Assembly (NCBI GenBank): GCA_016703625.1
Contig: JADJBP010000008.1
Coordinates: 1-64,000, forward strand
Length of the DNA stretch: 64,000 nucleotides
Direction: 5' to 3'
Source: Chitinophagaceae bacterium
Lineage (GTDB): Bacteria > Bacteroidota > Bacteroidia > Chitinophagales > Chitinophagaceae
Below are positions 47,909 through 58,598 of the stretch, one piece after another (positions within the stretch are counted from its first letter, which is position 1; each line of letters opens with the position of its first letter). The position numbers and the translations under genes are program-made. The notes below the pieces were generated by a model, which worked only from the letters and a program-made list of their open reading frames with translations, ran no database searches and was not told the DNA's origin.

Positions 47909-48190
47909 ATGGGAGAAATTTCTTTACAGGATGCCATTCAGCAGTTTTTGCAAAAGAGCCGTTTAAAAAGCGGTATCCAGGCCCTGCGTATTGAAGAGGT
48001 TTGGGAGGAAGTGATGGGAAAAACCATTGCCAAATACACCGATAAGATACAGATCATCAATACAACCCTGTTTATAACAACAACCGTTGCCCCGCTCAAA
48101 AATGAATTGCTTTACCAGAAAGAAAAAATTATAGAACGGGTGAATGAAGCATTGGGAGAAAAGACAATTAAGGAAGTGGTAATTAAGTAG
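47909..48190 (+). CDS. DUF721-family protein
   Basis: 93 residues, cytosolic. The motif EEVWEEVMGKTIAKYTDKIQ is the typical start (W-x-x-x-V/M-G) and ITTTVAPLKNELLYQKEKII with ALGEKTIKEVVIK the typical end, as in the DUF721/DciA-like group. DciA relatives load the replicative helicase in many bacteria lacking DnaC; in Bacteroidota DUF721 proteins are suspected to play the same role. Its position right after recF supports a replication or repair context. The role here is inference. Confidence 0.87.
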   Translation: MGEISLQDAIQQFLQKSRLKSGIQALRIEEVWEEVMGKTIAKYTDKIQIINTTLFITTTVAPLKNELLYQKEKIIERVNEALGEKTIKEVVIK

Positions 48191-48191
48191 G

Positions 48192-48290
48192 TGATACTGG
48201 ATACTAGATACTTCGGGGATACTGGATACTAGCCCACCTCATTCATACTCCCGACTCCTAACTCCCGACTCCCGACTCCTACTCCCTGTT
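48192..48290. repeat. Degenerate phrase repeat
   Basis: GATACTGGATACTAGATACTT then CCCGACTCCTAACTCCCGACT phrases, ending at the C-terminus of the TraB gene. Units of 7-10 bases. Confidence 0.7.
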
Positions 48291-49171
48291 CTCCAACCCC
48301 CGCACTGTATATCCTTCAGCACGCAACAATTCGATCAGCCCGTTTTTGCCAACTAAATGTCCGGCCCCTACTGCAATAAAAACAGTCCTTTTTTTCATGA
48401 TCCTCTTTAACTGTTCAACCCAGCGCTTATTTCTTTTATCCAGTAAAAGATCCCGGTCTTCCTCAACACCAAATACCGGGTCATTGATGATTTTTTCTAT
48501 GTCGTGCAGTTGCTGATCTTTATATGCCTGTAACATCAGTCTGAACTGGATGACAGAATTCCTGATACTGTCAATTGCCTTTAACAGTTCTTCAGCCTGC
48601 TTTTCGTAGGGAATGCTGTCGAACACCGCAGCCTGCATGGCCATTGTTTCAAAACCGCTGATGCCAATATTATTTTCCTGTGCCAGGTTCATAATGGCTT
48701 CATCAACACTGATGGTTGAACTGCATGTCATCATTTTAGGATACAGCAATGCCGTTAAAAAACCGGGTTTCATATTTTGATAAAGGGCTAAAGCTGTTTT
48801 CAGGCTGTCTTTAAAATAAGCCGAAATTCTTTGATATGCTTCCGGGCTGTACAGGTCCTTTAATTTTTTCCGCCTTTCATACTGATCAGCATCACGGCGC
48901 CTGCAAATACAGCGGGGTCATCCAGGTCAAGTTCAAGATAAACTTCCCGGCTTTTGGCAATGGCCTTTTTTAAGGAAGTGCTGAATTGTATGTCATCGGA
49001 ACAAAGCATGTGAAATGTTCCGAATAAATAACCTGGTTTTGTAAGCCCGTTGCCACTGATCTCCCAAAGCAATGTATTGTCATCTGCATTGGTTTTTAAA
49101 TAACCGTCACCCGTTTGTGCATAACAAAAACAGGAACTGAAAAAAAGGCTTATCCAACAGATCAGTTTCAT
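48279..49171 (-). CDS. TraB/GumN-family protein (frame break)
   Basis: Start at 49171 (signal peptide MKLICWISLFFSSCFCYAQ) rather than the longer ATG at 49204. It contains LWEISGNGLTKPGYLFGTFH, the WxxxxxxxxxxYLFGTxH motif of TraB/GumN metalloprotease-like proteins, and near the end RTVFIAVGAGHLVGKNGLIE (GAxHL). A break in AAAAAA near 48865 separates ISMKGGK from KDLYSPEAYQRISAYFKD. Rebuilt length about 297 residues, normal. The family is thought to bind metal through the two His and Glu residues; function is unproven. Convergent with DUF721. Confidence 0.82.
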
Positions 49172-49249
49172 ATAAAAGATTATCAATAAAATTAATGATA
49201 ACATTTGTATCGTTGATGCTTATTATTACATTAGCTTAAATATTCCGGT

Positions 49250-51229
49250 ATGAAAACAATAATCGCTTCACTTATTTTACTATTTATTCTGCATGTACAG
49301 GCAAAAGCACAAAAAGGATTACCGGGATTTGGCAAAGTTGACAAGGCCGACCTGCTGATGACAGACTGCGATTTTGACAAAGGCGCCGATGCGCTGGTAT
49401 TGATCGATTACGGCAATACCTATTACGACCGCGGCACGGTGGGTTTTTCAACATTTAAAACCGTGTATGAAAGAAGAACACGCATCAAGATCCTGAAGGA
49501 AAAAGGAATTGCCCAGGCCGATGTAAAGATCCAGTATTACAATAATAATAATGAAGAAAGGATCTTAAAACTAAAAGCCGTTACGTATAATATTGATGAA
49601 GGAGGAAAAATTCAAACCACTGAAGTAAAAAAATTCGATCTACAGCAAAAAGATAGATGCATCCCATGCGGCCATGATCATTGTTTTCCCGGAAGTGAAA
49701 GTAGGCAGCATTATTGAATATTCATATTCACTGGAACGGGAAACCTATCACCTGAAAGACTGGTATTTCCAGGGCAGGATACCTGTACTTTACAGTGAAT
49801 ACCAGTTAAAAGTGCCGCAGATATTCCGTTTTTCGGTTCAGCCATCCATTGTGGAACCCATTGAAGATAAACAGGAGATCATTGATGAATCGATATCGAT
49901 GGATGAAGGTTTTATAGAGACCAAATCTTTAAAGAGCAGTTATATCATGCGCAACCTGCGGGGTATCAAAAACGAACCATTCATGGGTTCTCCCATGGAT
50001 TATATGCAGCGGCTGAATTTTCAGTTAACACAAATTTATTACAGCGAAAGCAGGATCGAAGACATCAGTTTAAAATGGAGCAATGTCATTAAAAACCTGT
50101 GGAAACGGGAAGATTTTGGCGATCAGCTTGAAAAAGCGGTGCCTGCTGCCATGTCCTTTGTGGATGAAGCAAAAAAAATAGCCGATGCCGAAGCCAGGAT
50201 GAAATTTGTATATAACCATGTACGTAAGTCTATAAGCTGGAACGGTGATGAAAATTATATTTACACCGATAACGGCATTACTAAAACCTGGGAATCAAAA
50301 ACTGGTAATGTGGGGATATAAACCTGCTGCTGATCAAACTGCTGAATGATGCAGGCGTAAAAGCCACTCCGGTCCTTTTCAGCACCAGTGAAAATGGCCT
50401 GGTTACACCAACCTACCCGTTCGTTAACCAGTTTAATACGGTAATGGCTTATGTTGTTGTTAAGGATAAGACGTACGTGCTGGATGCTACCAATAAATTC
50501 ATCAACCCCAAACTGTTGCCGGAGAAAGTTGTAAATACCAATGGGCTGATACTGGATGGACCTAACGGCAGGTGGAAGGATTTCCTGTCGGGCAAAACAA
50601 AATACAAAGTGATGTCAGCTGTACAGGGCGAAATTGATGCTTCAGGTACCATGAAAGGAAATGCGTTGGTTAACTGTTACGAATATGCCCGAGTTGAACG
50701 CTGCGAAGATTGGGCAGCAGGTAATGAACGCTTCAAATCGGATTATTTTGTAACCCCTTACCCGGGATTACAGGTAGAAGAAGTGAGCATTAATAACCTG
50801 GAAGCAGACTCGCTGCCGCTTGAACAAAAAATAAAATTCAGTGCTGTACTGAACAGCTCAGGTGATTACCGTTATTTTTCGGTAAATCTTTTCTCGGGAC
50901 TTGAAAAAATCCGTTCATTGCCACTACCCGCGTTGCCGATATTGATTTTGGCGTACACCAGGAATACACCATATTCGGAAATTTTACCATTCCGCGGGAA
51001 TTTTTTTGACGGCGTACCGGAAAATATTTCCATGTCAACGGCAGATAACAGCATTATTTTCAGCCGTTCGGTGAAGGTGGATGGCAACCTGCTGAATGTA
51101 AGAATGACCCTTGATTTTAAACGTACTTTTTATACAGCCGATGCCTATCCCGATTTTAAAGAGTTCTATAAAAAAATGTTTGATAAACTGAATGAACAGG
51201 TGGTGATCAAAAAGAAGACAATGCCGTAA
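49250..51229 (+). CDS. DUF3857/transglutaminase-like exported protein (two frame breaks)
   Basis: 660 residues rebuilt. Signal peptide MKTIIASLILLFILHVQAKA, then the DUF3857 domain (RTRIKILKEKGIAQADVKIQ, VFPEVKVGSIIEYSYSLERE), a transglutaminase-like core (MKFVYNHVRKSISWNGDENY) and a strand-rich end. Breaks near 49675-49690 and at GGGG near 50314 are needed. Where the active Cys of a transglutaminase would sit (GxCxD), the sequence reads KTGNVGDINLLLIKLLNDAG after repair, so the Cys is absent. In Bacteroidota many such proteins keep the fold without the Cys. Function unknown; probably envelope located. Confidence 0.8.
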
Positions 51230-51266
51230 GATGTAAAAGCAATTGTAATTTACGGTCAGCAGTATT

Positions 51267-53124
51267 TTACAGAACGCCGTAAAGACTTCCACCCTTTTCA
51301 AAAAAGCGGTTTATCTTTTTTTCAATGCCGGCATCTTTTTCAACCGGTGGTGCATGATGCGGTTTTATACGGGCATCAAAAACCAGTGGCCCTGTGCAGC
51401 CCCAGTGCTTGTTTTCAGTAAAACTGCCGATACCATACATATCATGCGAAGGATTACAGCGGGTGAATGTTACCCACAGGAAATTATTCATTGTTTCACT
51501 TACAAAACCGGCATCATCGCAAATAATAATGAATGCAATGGTCTTTAACTGATCATCCACAGGACGCTGTGCGTTGATCATTGATAATTGAATATTCATC
51601 ATTCCAATTTCTTCGGCAGCAGTTTTATAATCTGAAAATGCCTTTGCCTGGATGGCTATCACCCCGGGCATGACCGGTTTTGGATTTTCAAAACCGTTTA
51701 AATTATTGAATACTCCGGTATGGTTGTTTCCAATGTTCCTTATCGGTTCTCCATATGCAGCCAATACCACTTTACTGCCGCTGTTTAAAGATTCCCCGGA
51801 ATAATCCAGTGTATCAATGGTGGTGTTGGTATAAAAATGAATATCCCTTTTTAAATTGATCCGCTCTAATACAAAACGGAAATAAGTTTCAATATTATTT
51901 GTGCTTAATGCATTGTCATCATCAGCTGTAATGAATAAAAATTTTGCCAGGCTCAGTTGCCCGGTTCCCAGCACATGATTGGCAATGGTCAGTATTTCGG
52001 CCGGTTGCCTGGCGGGTGAATAGGGTGTATATCTTTCACTGCCAATGGCCAGTAAAAGCGGGTGCACCCCGGCAGCATCAACAGCATGTACTTCTTTCAG
52101 CCCGGGTATTTCCTGCTGAATGGCTTTACCGGTCATTGCATGAATGAGTTTTCCAAAACTGGTGTCTTCCTGTGGCGGGCGGCCAACAACTGTAAATGGC
52201 CAGATGGCATTTTTCCTGGCATATACCTTATGCACTTTCATCACCGGGAAATCATGTGTAAGGCTGTAATAACCCAGGTGATCACCAAATGGGCCTTCTG
52301 GCCTGTTATCGTTCGGGTATACTTCACCGGTAATTACAAAGTCGGCATCGGTACTGATACAAAAACCGTCTTCATAACAATACCTGAACCTTCTGCCGCC
52401 CAACACACCTGCAAAGGTCATTTCACTGATGCCTTCGGGTAATGGCATTACGGCAGCTACCGAATGCGACGGCGGCCCGCCAACAAACACACTTACTTTT
52501 AAAGGCAAACCTTTTTTATTGGCCTTGTGCTGGTGCACACCAATACCACGGTGCAGCTGGTAGTGCAAACCCGCTTCTTTATCGGGTTCATAATCATTTC
52601 CGGATAACTGTATGCGGTACATGCCCAGGTTGGCATGCATGATGCCGGGCTTATCAATGTCTTCTGTATAAACCTGAGGAAGCGTAACAAAAGCGCCGCC
52701 ATCCATAGGCCAGTGCTGTATTTGTGGCAGGTCGGTCAATTTTATCTCTTCAAATAAGACCGGTTTTTGAAACGGGTTCTTTTTGGGTAATGCTTTTAAA
52801 GCTGCCAGCCCGGCACTGAAATTTTTGAACGGGCTTTTGATCGCTTTTACGGGATCGTCCTTCAGTTCGATCAGCTGCTGCACAGTTTTTAAAGAATCCC
52901 TGAAGATGAATTCACTCCGTACCAGTGTTCCGAAAATATTGGATGCTGCCCTGAATTTACTGCCTTTTACTTTTTCAAACAGCAAAGCAGGACCTCCAGC
53001 TTCGTGTACACGCAGGTGTATGGCCGCCATTTCCAAGATAAGGATCAACTTCTTCTTTAATACGGATCAGCTGCCCGTTCTTTTCAAGGTCAAGTAAACA
53101 TGCTTCGAGTGAGTGATAAGACAT
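51267..53124 (-). CDS. UbiD-family decarboxylase (frame break near the start)
   Basis: Prenyl-FMN-dependent (de)carboxylase. The true start at 53124 gives MSYHSLEACLLDLEKNGQLI, and one extra G near 53037-53041 breaks the frame just before EMAAIHLRVHEAGGPALLFE. The body contains YEPDKEAGLHYQLHRGIGVH, GEVYPNDNRPEGPFGDHLGY and VVGRPPQEDTSFGKLI, the E-R-E network and cofactor region of UbiD. About 619 residues, long but normal for this group. The substrate may be a quinone precursor or another aromatic acid; UbiX, which makes the cofactor, is not in the window. Confidence 0.88.
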
Positions 53125-53278
53125 GGTGTAATTTACGTAGGTTGAGGGAGATGATTCCGGATACCGGATGCTGGATGGAGTTTAAAATTCTAAAAGCTTT
53201 TAAAAGCAGTAGACGTATCAGTATCAGCACCCCGCCGGAGGCCCGCCGGGGGGGGCAGTATCCAGTATCATGTTTTCG

Positions 53279-54262
53279 TTACTTCTTCAAATACATCACT
53301 TCCTTAACCAGCTTTACGGTTCTGGAAACATCCGGTAAATAAGCGGCAACCAGGTTTGGCGCATAGTGCATGGGTGCGTCGGCAGAAGTTATCCTGCGGA
53401 TGGGTGCATCCAGGTGATCAAATCCTTCTTTTTGAATCCGGTACGTTATTTCTGAAGATACAGAAGCAAATGGCCATTGCTCTTCAACAATGACAAGCCT
53501 GTTGGTCTTTTTTACACTTTCCAGGATGGTGAACCAATCCAGCGGGCGGATGGTAGCCAGGTCGATCACCTCGGCTTCAATGCCTTCTTTTGCTAGTTCC
53601 TCAGCAGCGCCTAAAGCAACCTTCATCATCTTGTTAAAAGAAACAATGGTGACATCCTTTCCGGGTCTTTTTATAAATGCTTTGCCAATGGGCAACAGGT
53701 ATTCTTCTTCAGGAACATCTCCTTTTTCGCCATACATCACTTCGCTCTCCATAAAAATAACGGGGTCGTCATCGCGGATGGCGCTTTTGAGCAAACCTTT
53801 GGCATCATAAGGGTTAGAAACGGATATAACTTTTAAACCCGGAATATTTGCATACAATGCTTCAAAGGCAGTTGAATGTTGTGCCCCCAACTGGCCGGCA
53901 CTTCCGTTAGCGCCCCTGAAAACGATCGGGCAACCAACCTGTCCCCCACTCATTGCCAGCATTTTAGAAGCGGTATTTAATATTTGATCTAAAGCCAGAA
54001 CAGCAAAGTTCCAGGTCATATATTCCACGATCGGGCGCAGGCCATTTTGTGCTGCACCTACAGCAATTGCGGTAAAACCAAGTTCGGCAATGGGTGTATC
54101 AATGACTCTTTTTTCGCCAAACTCATCCAGCATTCCCTGGCTTACTTTATAGGCTCCATTATATTCAGCTACTTCCTCCCCCATTAAAAAAACACGTTCA
54201 TCCCTGCGCATTTCTTCCTGCATGGCTTCTCTAAGGGCTTCTCTAAAGGCAATTTGTCGCAT
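53279..54262 (-). CDS. pdhB: Pyruvate dehydrogenase E1 component, beta subunit
   Basis: 327 residues. Family marks: MRQIAFREALREAMQEEMRR, VFLMGEEVAEYNGAYKVSQG, VIDTPIAELGFTAIAVGAAQ, PIVFRGANGSAGQLGAQHST and LVIVEEQWPFASVSSEITYR. Together with pdhA at 42818-43810 it forms E1. E2 (dihydrolipoyl acetyltransferase) and E3 are not seen in the window. A strong promoter lies upstream at 54287-54318, so it appears to be transcribed on its own. Chain length and motifs are normal for the actinobacterial/Bacteroidota beta subunit type. Confidence 0.95.
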   Translation of the reverse strand: MRQIAFREALREAMQEEMRRDERVFLMGEEVAEYNGAYKVSQGMLDEFGEKRVIDTPIAELGFTAIAVGAAQNGLRPIVEYMTWNFAVLALDQILNTASKMLAMSGGQVGCPIVFRGANGSAGQLGAQHSTAFEALYANIPGLKVISVSNPYDAKGLLKSAIRDDDPVIFMESEVMYGEKGDVPEEEYLLPIGKAFIKRPGKDVTIVSFNKMMKVALGAAEELAKEGIEAEVIDLATIRPLDWFTILESVKKTNRLVIVEEQWPFASVSSEITYRIQKEGFDHLDAPIRRITSADAPMHYAPNLVAAYLPDVSRTVKLVKEVMYLKK

Positions 54263-54286
54263 GTTTATTATTTATCTATGAGGTTG

Positions 54287-54318
54287 CAAATTTATCCTAT
54301 AACCAACAGATGAGCAAA
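54287..54318 (-). promoter_or_regulatory. Bacteroidota-type promoter for pdhB
   Basis: On the minus strand TTTG (54318-54315), 20 bases, TAAATTTG (54294-54287); perfect fit to the consensus with the expected spacing. The leader to ATG 54262 is about 20 bases. Confidence 0.65.
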
Positions 54319-54520
54319 TTGTTATTTAATACTTCAAAAAAAATAGCCGGTAAGGCAATAAGACGGGAATGAAATTCCAAACGGCTTACGGCCATACCGG
54401 CAAAATAAATAGTAAAACTTATTTAAAACTCCTTTTTCTTTTGGATACTTAAATTCTTTTTCTTCCTTCTGCCCGGTAGGTTTTACCGCTGAAGGGTTTT
54501 AAAAAGTTCAATTATAGCAA

Positions 54521-55625
54521 TTACGGAAGTAACTCCGCCAGTTTATCGGTCAGTTTTTTCCGAACAGGTTCTTTGCAATGATCCTCCCTTCTTTATCCAG
54601 TAAAACGTTGGAAGGAATGGCCTTTATATAATACTGATCAGAAGTAGCGTTTTTCCAACCCTGCAGGTCGCTGACCTGTTTCCAGGTTAACCCATCATCA
54701 ACAATGGCTTTTTTCCACTTGGCCGCCCCTTTTTCTTTGTCATAAGAAACTCCTAAGATCTCAAATCCCTTTTTACGGTATGCCGCGTACGCCTTTACAA
54801 TGTTGGGATTCTCTTTCCGGCAGGGCCGCACCAGCTAGCCCAAAAATCAACCAGCACATATTTTCCCCTGAGTGATGAAAGGCTTAGTTTTTTTCCACTG
54901 GTATCTGTTTGGGTAATATCCGGCGCTGTTTGGCCGATGGAAACTGATTTGTAAATGTCAAGCATCTTTTTTACTTCCTCCCCGTTCGGCGAATTTTGCA
55001 CCGTGGTTTTCAGGCCATAATAAAGGGGCGCCACTTCATCCGCTTCTGCATAATACCCGTAATTTTCTGTGATGGCCATGGCACTCCTGACAGAAGCCGG
55101 GTGATCCATGACAAATGTTTTAATTAAACTTCTTTTCCGAAGCATCATGGTTTCTTCAAGTGCATCCAGGCTGTCGAGCACACGCTGGTTCTTGTTTTTT
55201 GAGGCTTCAGTATAGGCTGCATAATACTTTTCTTCCTCTTCCCTGAACGGTTTAAGGAAGGCTGACAGTTTTTTATCATCATCATTTACTGCGGAACCGG
55301 TAATGACCCATTCTTTTAACGGGTAACCGGCACCGGTAATATTCATATCTGCAGCTTCAATATAAAAACGTAAATAGTCCTGTTTTTCATCCTTAATATC
55401 CAGCATGGCATTACTGACCCTGGCGGTAACTCCCTTAAATGAATAATTACCATCAATGATGGCTGATGAATCTTTAATGGTAGTACCATCAGCATAAATA
55501 TTCAGGTAGATCGTGCCGGACTTGATCTGTTCGATCTTACCGGTTATAGTAAAAGCAGCCTCATTCTTCTGGGCATATATATAACCCGTTGTGAGTGCAA
55601 ATGCACACAATAATAATTTCTTCAT
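54521..55625 (-). CDS. Thioredoxin-like (TlpA/DUF4369) protein (two frame breaks)
   Basis: Signal peptide MKKLLLCAFALTTGYIYAQK, then the N-terminal DUF4369-like region (ITGKIEQIKSGTIYLNIYAD) and helical part, then a thioredoxin fold: VLVDFWASWCGP, where one C is lost at CCC near 54831, followed by CRKENPNIVKAYAAYRKKGF. The active motif is W-C-G-P-C, so a working periplasmic thiol-disulfide oxidoreductase is expected. A second break in AAAAAA near 54557 separates FGKN from KLTDKLAELLP. Rebuilt length about 368 residues. Role: disulfide reduction in the envelope, possibly cytochrome c maturation. Confidence 0.87.
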
Positions 55626-55791
55626 AATACATATTTAGGAAACGAAGATATGGTAATTACGGGTACTGTTGTTACCGCTTATACAGCGCCGGTATGCGGC
55701 AAAAGCAACCCGGTAAAAAATGTAAATGCTGTTTAAAGTATAGTAAATCTATATAAAAACATACAGTATATGGCAAAAACAGTTTGCCTGT

Positions 55792-56277
55792 TTAAAATGT
55801 TTTCTCGAGCAGCACTTTTACATTGAAAGGTAAATATTTCAGGATATCTTCATTGTCGCACACATATCTTTTAATACGCTGGTAACCGTTCCGCTCGTGT
55901 GCCCTGATGATGGATTCATTATTTTCGAAGCAGGACAATTGTGCTTTTGTTACATTGGGATCCAGCTGTTTGGCATAAGCCAGGTGTACATCCATCAGTT
56001 GCTGTGTTATTCTTTTACCGCGGTGGTCATTATCCACATACACGTATTCAAGCTGGTAGGTACCCATTGGCCGTTCTATGTGCAGCATTTCCTTTATCAT
56101 ATCCATCTTGCCCTGTGCTTTTTGTAAATTCTCCTTTGGAAAATTAAAAGAGATCAGGTTCGACTTTAGCAAATTGGATGACATCCCGTCAAAATAGCCT
56201 TCAATCCAGCCGCCTAAGGCACCCAAAAAGTCAACATCCTTGATTGTTGCTTTTCTAATTGAGTATTCCGATTCCAT
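55792..56277 (-). CDS. GNAT-family N-acetyltransferase
   Basis: 161 residues; acetyl-CoA loop in VYVDNDHRGKRITQQLMDVH (R-G-x-x-x-x-L), with the preceding strand YQLEYVYVD and the following ELD-type region AQLSCFENNESIIRAHERNG, whose NES/N-Y pattern is typical. N-terminal IRKATIKDVDFLGALGGWIE starts the fold. Acceptor is unknown. Stand-alone gene; divergent neighbours are not obvious. Confidence is high for the family, low for substrate. Confidence 0.83.
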   Translation of the reverse strand: MESEYSIRKATIKDVDFLGALGGWIEGYFDGMSSNLLKSNLISFNFPKENLQKAQGKMDMIKEMLHIERPMGTYQLEYVYVDNDHRGKRITQQLMDVHLAYAKQLDPNVTKAQLSCFENNESIIRAHERNGYQRIKRYVCDNEDILKYLPFNVKVLLEKTF

Positions 56278-56443
56278 AAGGCAGGTTTTAAAAAATATTT
56301 CTAATATGCGCCGGAATGTTATCGTTTGTGCCTGCCTGTTCTAATATAAAATCTACAGGACTTGGTTTGATTATCGTAAAAACATACCAGCAGCGGACAA
56401 GGTATAAAATATTTTTAAAATATCAAATAAAAAGCATTTAAAC

Positions 56444-57621
56444 TTACATATTTTCTATAACCATGGCACTTGCTCCACCCCCACCATGACAGATACCCGC
56501 AGCACCATATTTTGCGTTTTTTTGCTTCAATACATTTATTAACGTAACGATGATCCTTGCTCCGCTGCATCCGAGTGGATGACCAAGGGAAACTGCTCCT
56601 CCATTTACATTTACGGTAGCCGGGTCTAATTCCATGCGCTTGCTGTTTTCTATACCAACAACTGCAAAGGCTTCATTCAATTCCCAGAATTCAATATCCG
56701 TCATTTTTAAACCGGCTTTGGCAACTGCAAGCGGCACAGCCAATGCAGGTGCGGTGGTAAACCATTCCGGTGCCTGGGTAGCATCGGCATAGGCCAGTAT
56801 TTTTGCCAGTGGTTTTAAACCCAGTTCGTCTGCTTTTTCTTTACTCATCAATACCAGGGCTGCTGCGCCATCATTCATGGTTGAAGCGTTTGCTGCGGTT
56901 ACCGTTCCGTCTTTTTGAAAAGCACCTTTCAGGTCCGGTATCTTTTCAAACTTTACGTTAAACGGCTCTTCATCTTTTGCAAATAAAAACCGGGTCGCCT
57001 TTACGCTGCGGGATAGCCACAGGCACGATCTCATTATCAAATTTCCCTGCCGCAATTGCGGCCTGGCTGCGTTTGTAACTTTCAACGGCAAAAACATCCT
57101 GTGCTTCCCGGGTAATACCACAGGTAACTGCACAATTCTGCCGCATTGCCCATCGCTTTGCCGTCATACACATCAATGAGCCCGTCTTTTGCCAGCCCAT
57201 CTATCAACTGTGCGTTACCGTATTTATTTCCCCAGCGAAGGCTGTCGGCATAAAACGGTGCATTGCTCATACTTTCCATTCCACCGGCTATAACAATATC
57301 TGCATCGCCCAATAAAATACTTTGAGCACCCTGTGCAATGGCTTTCATAGCGCTTGCGCAAACTTTATTAATGGTGGTACAGCATACTTCATCGGGTAAC
57401 CCTGCAAATTTTGCAGCCTGCTGTGCCGGTGCCTGGCCCAGGTTGGCCTGTATAACCGCTCCCATCAGTACTTCATTGACCAGTGCAGGTTGTATACCTG
57501 CTTTTTCCAATGCGCCTTTTATGGCAATGGAGCCTAACTGTGTTGCTGTAAATCCTTTTAAAGAACCTCCAAAACTGCCTATCGGTGTGCGAACAGCCGA
57601 AATTATATATACTTCTTTCAT
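56444..57621 (-). CDS. Acetyl-CoA C-acyltransferase (thiolase) (two frame breaks)
   Basis: Condenses or cleaves acyl-CoA with CoA. Starts MKEVYIISAVRTPIGSFGGS; the nucleophilic Cys is in TTINKVCASAMKAIA at about residue 88. Breaks near 57130 and 56995 are needed to reach EAQDVFAVESYKRSQAAIA and KDEEPFNVKFEKIPDL. Then MNDGAAALVLMSKEKADEL, GGAVSLGHPLGCSGARIIV (catalytic His) and GICHGGGGASAMVIENM (second Cys) follow. Rebuilt length about 392 residues, normal. Biosynthetic (acetoacetyl-CoA) versus degradative use cannot be told. A good TACCTTTG lies upstream at 57640-57647. Confidence 0.9.
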
Positions 57622-57639
57622 ATAGCTTTATATTTTTTG

Positions 57640-57647
57640 CAAAGGTA
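57640..57647 (-). promoter_or_regulatory. Likely -7 element of the thiolase promoter
   Basis: TACCTTTG on the minus strand, 18 bases before the ATG at 57621, perfect to TAnnTTTG; no TTG at -33 distance. Confidence 0.4.
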
Positions 57648-57731
57648 AGAATAATGCCTGTAGGTTTTCCCGGAAAAGCAAACAGGCAGATTTTTTATCT
57701 GCCTGTTAAATACATATCGTTGAGCGGAATA

Positions 57732-58465
57732 TTACTGAACAGTTGTTACCTCGTAGCGAAGGTTATTCCCTTCTATTACTTCTTTATAATAAACACCGGA
57801 TGGAGAAACAAAATATTTCTGTTCGTTGATCAGCTGCATGGCTGAACCGGCCGGCAATTGATCAAACCGGTCACCAACCACAGGCAATGCATCATCCATA
57901 GCATTAAGATCAGCTGTGTCATCTGCAACTCCTGTATTAATAACCCCATCAGTTCCAACAACCCGGTACCGCAACCTGTTCTTTTCATCTGTTTCTTCCT
58001 GGTAAAAAGTACCGCCAACATGGTAATATTTTTGTCCGTCAATGATGGCAACAACCGCATCAGCAGGCAGCTTTTTACTGTTGCATGCAATGGCGGCGCA
58101 ACTACTTCGTATTGGTTGTTGTAAGGCCTGTAATAAATGCCGTTATTGTAATAGTATGGATCTGGCCCTACAAAAATGCGGTTGTATCCATAAGGCAATA
58201 CATTAACCCGTACACCAAATACCGGCCCGTAATGTACATAGGCCCGCGGGCTCCTGTAAACGGAGCGGTAAGCAGGCCGGTAATTTGGCCGGTAGTATGG
58301 CCTGTATGCAGGCCGGTAATTATAACGCGGCCCAACATGAACCGTTACCTGGTTCCGGTTATACTGGTAGGGCTTATAATTACGGCCCCTGCCCCGCTGG
58401 GCAAACGATTCAACCGAAACCAATAATGCAAACAGCATGACCAAACTTATCTTTATATTTTTCAT
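57732..58465 (-). CDS. DUF6515-family exported protein, second copy (frame break)
   Basis: Signal peptide MKNIKISLVMLFALLVSVES, then a basic Arg/Tyr/Pro-rich region (YRPNYRPAYRSVYRSPRAY) with PAYRPYYRPNYRPAYR-type internal repeats. The conserved domain follows: VRVNVLPYGYNRIFVGPDPY and YNNGIYYRPYNNQYEVVAPP; the frame breaks near 58065 and continues DAVVAIIDGQKYYHVGGTFY and EGNNLRYEVTTVQ. It shares the modules of the 6810-7990 protein but lacks its 27-residue repeats. Function unknown, expected in the envelope. Confidence 0.75.
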
Positions 58466-58540
58466 ACCTCTTATTTTATGATTTAAAATTACTTAAAAGC
58501 ATGTCGTGAACCTGTTAATTGACATATTTTAACAAATGCG

Positions 58541-58576
58541 TAAAAAAAAAATTAAACCCCCGGGTTAGGGGGTTCT
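58541..58576 (-). terminator. Rho-independent terminator for the gene at 58599
   Basis: On the minus strand AACCCCC, a short loop, GGGGGTT and then TAATTTTTTTTTT. Sits just after the gene ending at 58599. Confidence 0.85.
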
Positions 58577-58598
58577 AATTTATTGCCGGGTTCAAAGT

